Shown here piece after piece: positions 1 to 14,600 of a stretch of 64,000 bases of DNA. The stretch spans positions 186,001-250,000 of the forward strand of contig NZ_BDBD01000018.1 in the NCBI RefSeq assembly GCF_001612805.1. The letters run 5' to 3'. The notes beneath the pieces were generated by a model. The model did not search any database and was not told where the DNA came from. It saw nothing but the letters and a program-made list of their open reading frames with translations. The DNA is from Nocardia coubleae NBRC 108252 (GTDB taxonomy: Bacteria; Actinomycetota; Actinomycetes; Mycobacteriales; Mycobacteriaceae). Numbering within the stretch: the first letter of the stretch is position 1; each line of letters begins with the position of its first letter. Both the position numbers and the translations under genes were made by a program.

Positions 1-84
1 GTAACTCACTGGGAACGGGCGACCGTGACCCTCGATCTCGTCTGGTCGCCAACGCGAATCGCGTCGCGCCTGGGCCTGGCCTAA
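1..84 (+). CDS. 3' end of an unidentified gene (partial)
   Basis: Frame 1 is open from the first base to a TAA at 82-84 and gives 27 residues ending in SPTRIASRLGLA. Most codons end in G or C, as expected for coding sequence here. The stop overlaps the stop of the acyltransferase on the other strand by a few bases, a convergent arrangement. Too little is present to name the protein; a siderophore gene is possible from position but this is not shown. Confidence 0.45.
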   Translation, partial: VTHWERATVTLDLVWSPTRIASRLGLA

Positions 85-776
85 ATTCGCGGGGAGGCGG
101 GAACAGGCATATCCGCCGGGGTGCGCGGCACCGTGTACAGGAAGATGCGGCGGTCCGGGCGGACGTCGAACTCACCGATGCTCTGCCAGCCCGACTTCTC
201 GAGGCTGCGCCGGATCGGCTCGTTGCGATGGTCGGGATCGCCCATCATGCGCCGGCAGTCGGGATTGGCCGCGAACACGGCGGCGGGCAGGATCGAGATC
301 CAGGCCGACATGATGCCCTTGCCGATCACCGCGGTCTCGGCGGTGGCGATGTGGAAGGCGATGTCACCGGCGTCGGCGTGGTAGAGCTTGCCGATCTCAT
401 CCTTGGCGGCGCGGTAGAACTCGATGTAGGCGACATCGACCACGCCTTTCTCCCGCTGACCGATCACCGCGAAGTCGAGGCTGAGAATGCAAGGGCGTGA
501 ATAGGTTCCGGCCAGCTGGGTGCGGAAATTCTCGCGACGGCGCTGCGCGTCCCAATCCTGTTCCCAGGACTCGAGCAGGTGCGGGCGGGCCATCCATTCT
601 TCGAGCATGTCGGGGTCGGTACCGTCGGGATCGGCCATCCGCAGAGCGAAGGGCGCCTCGAACACCGGCAGGTTCGGCGCGGGGGCGGCGGCTACGTCGG
701 CGGGCAGGTCTGTCTGCTCGCGGGGTAGCGCGGTGGGGGTCCCGGCGGGGTTCATCTGCTGGGTGCTCCATTCCAT
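81..776 (-). CDS. mbtK: MbtK/IucB-like lysine N-acyltransferase (GNAT fold), siderophore biosynthesis
   Basis: Likely transfers an acyl chain to the N6 of the (hydroxy)lysine that forms the hydroxamate arm of a mycobactin/nocobactin siderophore. The protein is about 231 residues, close to MbtK (about 210). Its C-terminal half has the acetyltransferase pattern of this family, with GKGIMSAWISI followed by a conserved DPDHRNEPIRRSLEKSGW segment in the acyl-CoA binding region. I start it at the ATG at 776, which has AAGG five bases upstream. A GTG at 791 is in frame but would crowd the iron box at 801-819. It diverges from the thioesterase-PKS-NRPS run and probably shares its iron control. In Nocardia the orthologue carries an nbt name; I use the mycobacterial symbol only for orthology. 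Confidence 0.82.
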   Translation of the reverse strand: MEWSTQQMNPAGTPTALPREQTDLPADVAAAPAPNLPVFEAPFALRMADPDGTDPDMLEEWMARPHLLESWEQDWDAQRRRENFRTQLAGTYSRPCILSLDFAVIGQREKGVVDVAYIEFYRAAKDEIGKLYHADAGDIAFHIATAETAVIGKGIMSAWISILPAAVFAANPDCRRMMGDPDHRNEPIRRSLEKSGWQSIGEFDVRPDRRIFLYTVPRTPADMPVPASPRI

Positions 777-800
777 CGTTACCTTGGTCACCTCAATTGG

Positions 801-819
801 TAAGGCTAGCCTATACTAA
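801..819. promoter_or_regulatory. Iron box (IdeR/DtxR-type operator)
   Basis: The 19 bases TAAGGCTAGCCTATACTAA match the IdeR consensus TTAGGTTAGGCTAACCTAA at 14 of 19 positions. The site lies 25 bases upstream of the acyltransferase ATG and about 190 bases upstream of the thioesterase start, so it can control both arms of the siderophore cluster by iron repression. Confidence 0.75.
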
Positions 820-1009
820 TGGGTTGATGCTACTGTTGCCCGACCGATCGCCCGGTGGTTGCCGGAGCGCGCCCGGAGCTGGTTCGGGCTCGGCGGCAAC
901 AACATTCGCCCCGGTCCCGGACGACTGCGCCGGGTAGGCCCGTGTCCGGGCCCGGCGAGAGATAGTGCGAAACGGCCGCAGCTGGACGCGGTCGGTGAGG
1001 GAGAGCGAC

Positions 1010-1762
1010 ATGGCAAGAGAACTCGGCTGGATCAGGCAATTCCAGGCCCCCCGGACCGACTCCCTACCGCCACTGATCGTCTTCCCGCACGCGGGCGCGG
1101 GCGCATCGGCCTACCGGGTGTTCGCCAAGCGTATGGCGCAGGACTTCGACACCGTGATCGTGCAATACCCCGGCCGTCAGGACCGCCTGCGCGAACCGGC
1201 CGCCGAGACGCTGCCCGAACTGGCCCGCGGCGCCTTCGAGGCCTTCCGTGGCTCCGCGCGCGACACCGGCGCCCCGATCACCGTGTTCGGCCACAGCATG
1301 GGTTCCATCGTGGCCTTCGAATTCGCCCGGCTCGCCGAGGCCGCCGGGTTGTCCGTGCGTTTGCTGGTGGTTTCCGCGGCCGCCGCGCCGCAGCGGATCG
1401 CCGAGCTACCTGGTCATCCGACCGAGGACGAGGAATTGCTCGACCACATGGCCGCCCTCAACGGCACCGGCGCCGACGTGATGGCCAGCCGCGAGGTGAT
1501 GCGCATGGCGCTGCCCGTGCTCAAGGCCGACTACCGCGCCTTCGATGCCTACTCCTGCGATGCGGGCGTGCGCGTCGCCGCACCCGTGCTCGTGCTCGGC
1601 GGCGACGACGACCCGTTCGTCGGCCCGCGCGACCTCTACGGCTGGGACCAGGCCACCACGGGCGAGGTGGAGGTGAACCTCTTCGCGGGTGGGCATTTCT
1701 ACGTCGACGAGAACATCGACGGCATCGCCGAGGTGCTGGCCGGACAGGCGCTGACCCGATGA
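1010..1762 (+). CDS. mbtT: Type II thioesterase, MbtT-like
   Basis: An alpha/beta-hydrolase of 250 residues of the type II thioesterase (GrsT-like) family, which removes misprimed acyl groups from carrier proteins of PKS/NRPS lines. The early FPHAGAGA motif is typical. The nucleophile Ser96 sits in GHSMG, an acidic residue lies in LGGDDDPF near residue 200, and His229 is in GGHFY. The ATG at 1010 is preceded by GGGAG. Its stop overlaps the ketosynthase start (ATGA), so the two are translationally coupled. The order thioesterase, KS, AT-KR-ACP, NRPS, NRPS is that of mbtT-mbtC-mbtD-mbtE-mbtF in mycobacteria. Confidence 0.88.
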   Translation: MARELGWIRQFQAPRTDSLPPLIVFPHAGAGASAYRVFAKRMAQDFDTVIVQYPGRQDRLREPAAETLPELARGAFEAFRGSARDTGAPITVFGHSMGSIVAFEFARLAEAAGLSVRLLVVSAAAAPQRIAELPGHPTEDEELLDHMAALNGTGADVMASREVMRMALPVLKADYRAFDAYSCDAGVRVAAPVLVLGGDDDPFVGPRDLYGWDQATTGEVEVNLFAGGHFYVDENIDGIAEVLAGQALTR

Positions 1763-3072
1763 GCGTTGATCCCGTCGTCATCGTCGGTATGGGCGTCGAG
1801 GCCCCCGGCGGCATCGAAACCCTGCCGGACTTCTGGTCCGCGCTCGCCGGCGGCCGGGAACTGATCGGCCCGTTCCCGCGCGACCGTGACTGGCCGCTGG
1901 CCGAACTGTTCGCTCTCGGCAGGCTCGACGGCTGGGCACCCGTCCGCGACGCCGGTGGATTCCTGGACGGCGCGACGGAATTCGACGCCCAGTTCTTCGG
2001 CATCACCCCGCGTGAGGCGGTCGCGATGGACCCGCAGCAGCGGGTGGCCATGCGGGTGGCGTGGCGCGCGCTCGAGCACGCGGGCATCAACCCCGGTGCG
2101 CTCGACGGTGATCCGGCCGGTGTCTTCATGGGCGTGTCGATCACCGAATACGGTCCGCGCGCGGCGGGTGTCAACGAGTACAGCGGATACCGGGGCACCG
2201 GCACCGCGCTCGGTGCGGTGGCCGGGCGGATCTCGCACGGGCTCGGTCTGGTCGGCCCGTCGATCAGCGTGGACACCGCGTGCGCGTCGTCGCTCACCGC
2301 CGTGCATCAGGCCGCGTCGGCGATCCGGGCGGGGGAGTGCGACTGGGCGCTGGCAGGCGGCGTGTGCGTGATGGGTACGCCCGGCGCGTTCTACGAGTTC
2401 TCCAAGAACAACGCCCTGGCCACCGACGGCCACTGCCGTTCCTATGCCGCCGACCCGACCGGCACCCTGTGGGGTGAGGGCGCGGGCGTGATCGTGCTGG
2501 AACGAGAGTCGCGCGCGAAGGTGCTTGGCCATCGGATCTACGGGCAGCTGCTCGGTTCCCGGGTGAACCACAACGGCGCCGGTGCGCCGATCGCCGTGCC
2601 GAGCGCGGACGCACAGCGACGACTGATCGAGGCGACCGTGGCCGCCGCGGGGGTGAGCGTCGACGATATCGGCCTGATCGAGGGCCACGGCACCGGAACC
2701 GCCGTCGGCGATCCGCTCGAATTGACCGCGCTCGCCGCGACTTACGGCAACCCCGATCGTTCCGATGCCCCGCTGCTCGGTTCGGTGAAGTCCAATGCCG
2801 GTCACGCGCAGGCGGCCTCGGGCATGCTCGGGCTCATCAAGGTGCTGCTGTGCGGCGAGCACGGCACCATCGCGCCGAGCCTGTGGGCGGATCGGCCGAA
2901 CACCGATATCGACTGGGACGCAACCACTTTGCGTTTGGCGGCCGAGGCGACCGAGTGGAAGCCGCGCCCCGACGGGCTGCGCTACGCCGCGGTGTCGTCG
3001 TTCGGCGTCGCGGGAACCAACGCGCACGCCATTGTCGGCCTGCCGGTGCTGGAGGAAACCAATCATGGCTGA
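1759..3072 (+). CDS. mbtC: Stand-alone beta-ketoacyl synthase, MbtC-like
   Basis: A 437-residue ketosynthase subunit of the siderophore PKS that condenses an acyl chain with the extender held on the partner ACP. The triad is intact: Cys175 in DTACASSLTA, His310 in EGHGTGTAVGDP and His349 in SNAGHAQAASG. The protein contains only a KS domain, as MbtC does, so it must work with the AT-KR-ACP protein encoded next. It overlaps the thioesterase by 4 bases and the downstream gene by 8 bases (ATG at 3065, TGA at 3070-3072), which implies a fixed ratio of the products. Confidence 0.92.
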   Translation: MSVDPVVIVGMGVEAPGGIETLPDFWSALAGGRELIGPFPRDRDWPLAELFALGRLDGWAPVRDAGGFLDGATEFDAQFFGITPREAVAMDPQQRVAMRVAWRALEHAGINPGALDGDPAGVFMGVSITEYGPRAAGVNEYSGYRGTGTALGAVAGRISHGLGLVGPSISVDTACASSLTAVHQAASAIRAGECDWALAGGVCVMGTPGAFYEFSKNNALATDGHCRSYAADPTGTLWGEGAGVIVLERESRAKVLGHRIYGQLLGSRVNHNGAGAPIAVPSADAQRRLIEATVAAAGVSVDDIGLIEGHGTGTAVGDPLELTALAATYGNPDRSDAPLLGSVKSNAGHAQAASGMLGLIKVLLCGEHGTIAPSLWADRPNTDIDWDATTLRLAAEATEWKPRPDGLRYAAVSSFGVAGTNAHAIVGLPVLEETNHG

Positions 3073-6000
3073 GTACCGTCTGCCCGACGGCAGCGTTCCT
3101 GTTCTGCTGTCCTCCGACAGTGCCGACGGACTGCGTGCGGAGGCGGCTGCCCTGCGCGACTACGTCGACGCGCACCCCGCGGTGACACCGGAACGGCTGG
3201 CCGACATGCTGTTCCGCACCCGGATGCCGCGTCGTCGGCGGGCACTGATCATGGCCCGGCCGTCTACCGGGGGTCCAAGGGGCGATCAGTCGCCCGCGCG
3301 GGCAGATGGCGGAGCCTGGAACGGTGTCGAACCCCCATCGGCTGAGTTGCGGGCGGCGCTCGACGCCATCGCGACCGGTGCCGACCATCGTGACGTTGTT
3401 CTCGGTGACGTCCCCGCGAGCTCTCGCCGCATCGGTTTCGTCTTCCCCGGTCAGGGCAGCCAGCGACCCGGCATGGGTGCGCTGTTCTACGCGCAATCGC
3501 AGGCCTACCGCACCGTCGTCGACGAGTGCGCCGCCATCCACCACGAACGGTTCGGCCACTCCCAGCCGATGCACTACCTGCTCGGCGACGAGGGGCAGTA
3601 CGAGGACACGGTGTGGGAAGTACAGCCCGCCCTGATGTTCCACATGACCGGCCTGGCCGCACTGTGGCGGGCCGCGGGCGTGGCGCCGCAGGCGACGATC
3701 GGGCACAGCCAGGGTGAGCTCGCAGCCGGTGCGGTGTCGGGTGTGATGACCCTGCGCGACGCGGTCCTCGCCGTCACCCACCGCGCCCGCCTGGTCGAGC
3801 GCATCTCCCCGCGCGGCTACTCGATGGCCGTGCTCGGTATGGACCGCGAGTCCTGCGAGGCGTTACTGGCCAGGCATTCGGGCTGGGCCGAGCTGTCGGT
3901 GGTGAACTCGCCACACATCCTTGCCATCTCCGGTGACCGCGAGACCATTGTCGATCTGATCGCCACCGCGACCGAACGCGGCCAGTTCGCTCGCGAGATC
4001 CGCGTGGCCTACCCCGCACACACCTCCATCGTGGCCGAGCTGCGCGCCGATTTCGTCGACATGCTCGGCGACGAGATGAGCGGCACGCACTTCACTGAAT
4101 CCGAGATCGATTGCTACGGAGCGACTCTCGGCGCGAAGATCGGCTCCGACCTGAATCACCAGGACTACTGGTACTGGAACCTGCGCAACCGGGTGCGTTT
4201 CGACAAGGCCGTGATCGCGGCGGGTAGCGATGGCGTGGACCTGCTGATCGAGGTCGCCGAACACCCCGTGCTGCAACTCGCCCTGCAGGAGAACCTCGGC
4301 CTCGTGCCGTCGCGCCCCGGCCTGCCGCAGCGCGACTTCCGTGTCCTCGGAACGTCGCTGCGCACCGCCGATGGCCTCTCGGAGTTCACCCGCAACCTCG
4401 CTCAGGTCGCGGTGCTCGACGCCGGGTACCACTGGGACGCGTTGCGCGTCGACGACACCATCACCCTGCCGCTGCGCGATTTCCCGCACACCGTCACGGC
4501 CCCGAAGCGGCTCTGGGCCGCCCCCGACGAGTCGGCAACCCCGCCCGAACTCGTGGTCACCACGCCGAAACCCCAACGGCTGGTCGAACAATGGACCCCG
4601 CTCCAGCGCCGCACCCTGACCGCCCCGCGCAGCCTGCTCGTCGTGGACCACACAGGTGAGTGTGCGGCTCTGGCCGCTGCCCTGGTGAAAGCTGCGGACC
4701 GTCACGGTGCCGAGGCTCGTGTGCTCGGCCCGTCAGAACTGAACCCGGCTGTCGGCGCGGGCGCTGAGGCGGACGATCGAGGATCCGCCGCCGGTGCGAT
4801 GAGCTCCGCCGAACCCGGCGACGATCATGCCGCGCGCGGCCTGCCCGACTCGGTGCGTCCGCAGCCGTTCGATTCCGTCGTTGTCCTGCTGCCACCGTCG
4901 GCGGCCGACGACACTGCGACGGCTGTCGATGCACTGACCTCGTTTTTCGCCGAACGGAACTGGGCCCCAGCGCTTTCCGTGCTACGTCCGGGCGGCGAAT
5001 GCTGGCTGCTGACCGTCGGTGGCGAGACCGTGCACGAGAGCGATCCGATCCCCGGTCTGTTCCAGGCAGGCGTCGCGGCCGGGTTCCGCAGCGTCGGGAT
5101 CGAGCACCCTGGCACCTTGTTCCGCCATCTCGACCTCGCCGCGAACGAGGATCCGATCGCGCAGGCGGCCCGGATCGTCGGTGCGGTGCATTCCAGCGGT
5201 GAGGCGGAGCTGGCGCTGCGTGCGGGCAAGCTCTTCGTCAAGCGATTGGTGGTCGACGAGTCCGCCGAAACCGGTCCGCTTGCCGAGGGTCTCGACCACG
5301 TGGTGATCGTCGGTGGCACCGGTCAGCTCGGCCTCCGTTTCACCGATCACCTCGCGCGCACGGGCACCGGCCGCGTCACCCTGCTCAGCCGCAGCGGTGA
5401 AACCCCGGTCCTGGCAACGGAACTGGCGCGTCTGCGTGGCCTCGGCACCACCGAGATCGTCGTGCGGTCCTGTGATGTGAGCGATCCGGAATCGGCGAAG
5501 GCCTTCGCTGCCGAGATCGCCGATCGCCCGGTCGACCTGGTGATCCACGCTGCCGTGAACTACGTCGACGCCGAACTCGATCAGGTCACCGCCGAGGCCG
5601 TCCACACCGCCGCCCGCGCCAAGCTGCACGGCCTCGACACCCTGATCGACACCGTGCCGCTGACCACCGACTGCCGTGTGCTGCTGTGCTCCTCGATGGC
5701 CGCGACCATCGGTGGACGCGGCCAGATCCTGTACGCGGTCACCAACCGCATGCTCGATGTCGCCGCCCGCAGGCTGCGCGCCCGTGGCATCGCCGCGGCC
5801 AGCCTGCAATGGGGGCTATGGAGCGTGGCGGGCCCGCTCGATGACGCCGGGTTCGCCCGCGTGGAAGAGGCCGGCGTGTTCCCGATGGTCCCCGCCGACG
5901 CCATCGAGGCGGGTTTCACCGCGCCGGTGCGCGACGGCATGATCATCGCCGCCGACTGGGACTTCCTACGCGAGGTACTCGGCGCGTTCGGCCAGGACAG

Positions 6001-6391
6001 CGTGCTCACCGGTCTCGAGTGCGCGACCGTACCGGTTTCCGCAGTCGCGCCGAAGCCCGCGCCGGTTTCCCTTGTCTCCCAGGAGATTCCGCCCACGTCC
6101 GCGCAGTCGTCCGTGGCCGTATCCGCCGAATCGGCGGCGCAGCCCGACAACTCCTCGCTCGAGTTGCGCATGCGTACCGAACTGCTGAAGGTGATCGGCG
6201 GCGACAGTGCCGAATCCATCGACGCGACCATGCCCTTGGTCGCCCTCGGCCTGGACTCGTTGCAGGCCTTGGACTTCCGCAAGCGCGTGAAGGCGGAGCT
6301 GGACCGGGATTTGCCGGTCGCGGCGATTCTCGGCGGCGCGTCGCTCGACGATGTCGTGCAGCTGATGGCACAGAACACCAACCAGGGCTAG
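3065..6391 (+). CDS. mbtD: PKS subunit AT-KR-ACP, MbtD-like
   Basis: A 1,108-residue partner of the preceding ketosynthase. The acyltransferase domain covers about residues 120-420, with FPGQGSQRPGMG at its start and the nucleophile Ser215 in GHSQG. A ketoreductase begins near residue 745 with the Rossmann loop GGTGQLG and continues to about 960. The acyl carrier domain at the C-terminus carries the phosphopantetheine Ser1065 in LGLDSLQ. Together KS and AT-KR-ACP should make the beta-hydroxy acyl unit between the two lysines; in nocobactins this is a long 3-hydroxy fatty acid rather than hydroxybutyrate (family knowledge). Residues 560-720 are less conserved and include an alanine-rich insert. 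Start MAEYRLPDG overlaps the KS gene. Confidence 0.92.
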   Translation: MAEYRLPDGSVPVLLSSDSADGLRAEAAALRDYVDAHPAVTPERLADMLFRTRMPRRRRALIMARPSTGGPRGDQSPARADGGAWNGVEPPSAELRAALDAIATGADHRDVVLGDVPASSRRIGFVFPGQGSQRPGMGALFYAQSQAYRTVVDECAAIHHERFGHSQPMHYLLGDEGQYEDTVWEVQPALMFHMTGLAALWRAAGVAPQATIGHSQGELAAGAVSGVMTLRDAVLAVTHRARLVERISPRGYSMAVLGMDRESCEALLARHSGWAELSVVNSPHILAISGDRETIVDLIATATERGQFAREIRVAYPAHTSIVAELRADFVDMLGDEMSGTHFTESEIDCYGATLGAKIGSDLNHQDYWYWNLRNRVRFDKAVIAAGSDGVDLLIEVAEHPVLQLALQENLGLVPSRPGLPQRDFRVLGTSLRTADGLSEFTRNLAQVAVLDAGYHWDALRVDDTITLPLRDFPHTVTAPKRLWAAPDESATPPELVVTTPKPQRLVEQWTPLQRRTLTAPRSLLVVDHTGECAALAAALVKAADRHGAEARVLGPSELNPAVGAGAEADDRGSAAGAMSSAEPGDDHAARGLPDSVRPQPFDSVVVLLPPSAADDTATAVDALTSFFAERNWAPALSVLRPGGECWLLTVGGETVHESDPIPGLFQAGVAAGFRSVGIEHPGTLFRHLDLAANEDPIAQAARIVGAVHSSGEAELALRAGKLFVKRLVVDESAETGPLAEGLDHVVIVGGTGQLGLRFTDHLARTGTGRVTLLSRSGETPVLATELARLRGLGTTEIVVRSCDVSDPESAKAFAAEIADRPVDLVIHAAVNYVDAELDQVTAEAVHTAARAKLHGLDTLIDTVPLTTDCRVLLCSSMAATIGGRGQILYAVTNRMLDVAARRLRARGIAAASLQWGLWSVAGPLDDAGFARVEEAGVFPMVPADAIEAGFTAPVRDGMIIAADWDFLREVLGAFGQDSVLTGLECATVPVSAVAPKPAPVSLVSQEIPPTSAQSSVAVSAESAAQPDNSSLELRMRTELLKVIGGDSAESIDATMPLVALGLDSLQALDFRKRVKAELDRDLPVAAILGGASLDDVVQLMAQNTNQG

Positions 6392-6404
6392 GGGCCGAAA
6401 GAAC

Positions 6405-11543
<5,139 letters not shown>

Positions 11544-11557
11544 ACAACCCGACATCC

Positions 11558-11598
11558 GCGCCGCACCTGTCGGGTACCAGCCCGGCACGGTGCGGCGC
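11558..11598 (+). other. Inverted repeat between the two NRPS genes
   Basis: GCGCCGCACC at 11558-11567 pairs perfectly with GGTGCGGCGC at 11589-11598, enclosing a 21-base loop. No T run follows. It could be a processing site, a weak attenuator or chance in GC-rich DNA. Confidence 0.3.
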
Positions 11599-11655
11599 CG
11601 CATGTCGACCGGGTCTCGGCTATCCGACGACCCGACCACTAGGAAAGGACGCAGC

Positions 11656-14600
11656 ATGAGTGCGCCGCAGATCGAAGACGTACTCGCGTTGAGCCCCCTG
11701 CAGGAGGGGTTGTTCTCCCTGTCGCGGATGGCCGGGACCGAGATCGACCTCTACACGATGCAGTTCGTCGTCGACATCGACGGCCCGCTGGACACCGCCC
11801 TGCTGCGCCGCAGCGCCCAGGCCATGCTCGACCGTCACCCGAACCTGCGGGCCGCGTTCTGGGACACCGATGTACCCAAGCCGGTGCAGATCATCCCGTC
11901 CCGCGCCGAGCTGCCCTGGGCCGAACGTGACGCGGTGACAGCGGAATTCGACTCCATCGCCGAGTCGGAGCGGCGGGTTCCGTTCACCCTGAGCCGTGGT
12001 CCGGCCCTGCGAATCCTGTTGCTGAACGTCACCGACGCCCCGCAGCCACGCAAGCGGATGATCCTCACCGCCCACCACATCCTGATGGACGGCTGGGCGG
12101 TCGCGGTGTTCTTCACCGAACTGCTCGCGGTGTACCAGGCGGGCGGCAGTCTCGACGGGTTGCCCGCCCCGCGCCCGTACCGCGACTACATCGGCTGGCT
12201 CGGCGCCCAGGACCACGACGCGGCCGCGAGCCGCTGGGCCGAGTACCTGGGTCAGGTAAGTGCGCCGCTGGTGCTGGCCGACGGTACCGGTGCGCGCGAT
12301 TCCTCGGTCCCCGAGACCACGCGACTTCGCCTGTCCGCCGGCGAGACCGAAGCTCTGCAACAGTGGGCGCGCGCCAACGGCATGACGCTCAATACCGCCG
12401 TGCAGTTCGCCTGGACAGTGCTGCTCGGCCGGATCGCCGACCGCACGGATGTCGTATACGGCACCACCATCAGCGGCCGCCCGGAGAAGCTGGCCGGTGT
12501 CGAGGGCATGGTCGGGCTGTTCATCAACACCGTCCCCGTCGTGCACCGGCTCGAGTCGACCGAACCGGTCGTCGCGCAATGTGCTCGGCTGCAACGTGAT
12601 TCGTCGACCATGCGCGATATCGGCTACTTGAGCCTGTCGACCCTGCAGCGCGCGGCCGGTCACGGCGCCCTGTTCGACACCCTGTTCGTGTTCGAGAACG
12701 CCCCCATCGACGACGCGATCAAGACCGTCACCGCCGCCGACGGTGCCCAGTTCCGGCCCATCGAGATGGAAAGTCTCGCCCACTACCCGCTCACGGTGGT
12801 CTCGCACATGAGTGAGGGTGAACTGCTCGTCCTCGTCGAGGCGGTGCCCGCCTTGCTCGGCCACCTCGACCCCGCCGACCTCGGCGCCCGTCTGGTCACC
12901 ATCCTTCGCACCCTGCCCACACTCGACGCCGAGGCGTCCCTCGACGCCATCGATCTGCTCACACCCGTCGAGCATGCCGAACTGGCCAGTGCTGCCGCAG
13001 AGCTCGTGTCCGCGCCCTCGTCCACACCCTGGGAACTGTTCGAGCAGCAGGCTGCCGCGACCCCGGACGCCACCGCCCTCACGGCCACCTCGGGCGAACA
13101 TTTCGCTTACCGCGAGCTGTACGACAAGGCCTGCCGCCTGGGCGCCGAGTTCGCCGCCCACGGTGTCGGCCCGGAAACCGTTGTCGCCCTGATGCTTCCG
13201 CGCGGCACCGATGCGATCGTGGCCATTCTTGCCACGTTCGCCGCCGGTGCGGCCTACGTCCCGGTCGACATCAGCTTGCCCGCCGGTCGCATCGAATCGA
13301 TTCTGCGCCAGTCGAACCCGGTGCTCGCCGTCGTCCTCGGCAAGGATCGTCACCTGCTCGACGGGATCGCGGGCTCCGGCGCCGCGGTGCTCACGTTGGA
13401 CGACGCCGAGGTTGTCGACCGGATCGCGAACCGCCCCGCGCAAGCCCCCGTTGTCCGCCGCGAACTCGACCACGCCGCCTACATCATCTTCACCTCCGGC
13501 TCCACGGGCGAGCCCAAGGGTGTCGTCGGCACGAACGCCGCGCTGGCCGGGTACTTCGCCGACCATCTCGAGCGGTTCTACCGCCCGGCGATGGCGAAAC
13601 TCGGCCGCCCGCTGCGCATCGCGCACGCCTGGTCGCTCGGGTTCGATGCTTCCTGGCAGCCGATGGTCGGCTTCTTCGCGGGCCAGGCCCTGCATCTCTT
13701 CGATGCCGACGAGATGCGCGACGCACACCGAATCGTGTCGGGCATGGCCGAATTCGACATCGACATGATCGACACGACCCCCTCGATGCTGGCCCAGCTC
13801 GCCGCGGCGGGCTTGCTCGATCGTGAGCTGCCCGTCCTCGCTCTCGGCGGTGAGGCCATCGACACCGCCCTGTGGGCACGTTTGCGCGCGCTCCCGGGGA
13901 CGGCTGTGTACAACTGCTACGGGCCGACCGAGACGACCGTCGAAGCCGTCGTCGCCCCGGTCGCCACCTCGGAAATCCCGACGATCGGCACCGCCAACGG
14001 CGGGATGGTCGGCTACGTGCTCGACTCCCGCTTGCGCCCGGTTCCGCAGGGGATCGTCGGCGAGCTGTACCTGTCCGGCGTGCAGCTGGCCCGCGGCTAC
14101 CTGGGCAAACCCGCCATCACCGCCGACCGGTTCGTCGCCGACCCGGCCCGCCCGGGGCAGCGCATGTACCGCACCGGTGACCTCGTCCGCCGCCTGCCGG
14201 GCGGTCGCTTCGGGTACCTCGGCCGCGCCGACGCGCAGGTGAAGGTGCGCGGGTACCGCATCGAGGTCGGCGAGATCGAGACCGCGCTGCGCCGCTCGGC
14301 CGATATCGACACCGCCGCCGTCACCGTGGTCCGTCGTGCCGGTGGCGCGTCGCTGGTCGGCTTCGTCGTCGGCAAGGCCGGACGTGCCGTCGTGGTGAGC
14401 CGGGTGCGTGCCGACCTCGCGCAGCGCCTGCCCGCGTATATGATTCCCGCGCGCATCGTCGTCCTCGACCGGTTGCCGGTGAACGTCAACGGCAAACTCG
14501 ACGGGCACGCGCTGAACGAGCTCGCCGAACAAGCGCTTTCGTCGGCCGACAGCAATGCCGCCGCCGAGACGCCGACCGAGATCGCGCTGAGCGAGGTCTT

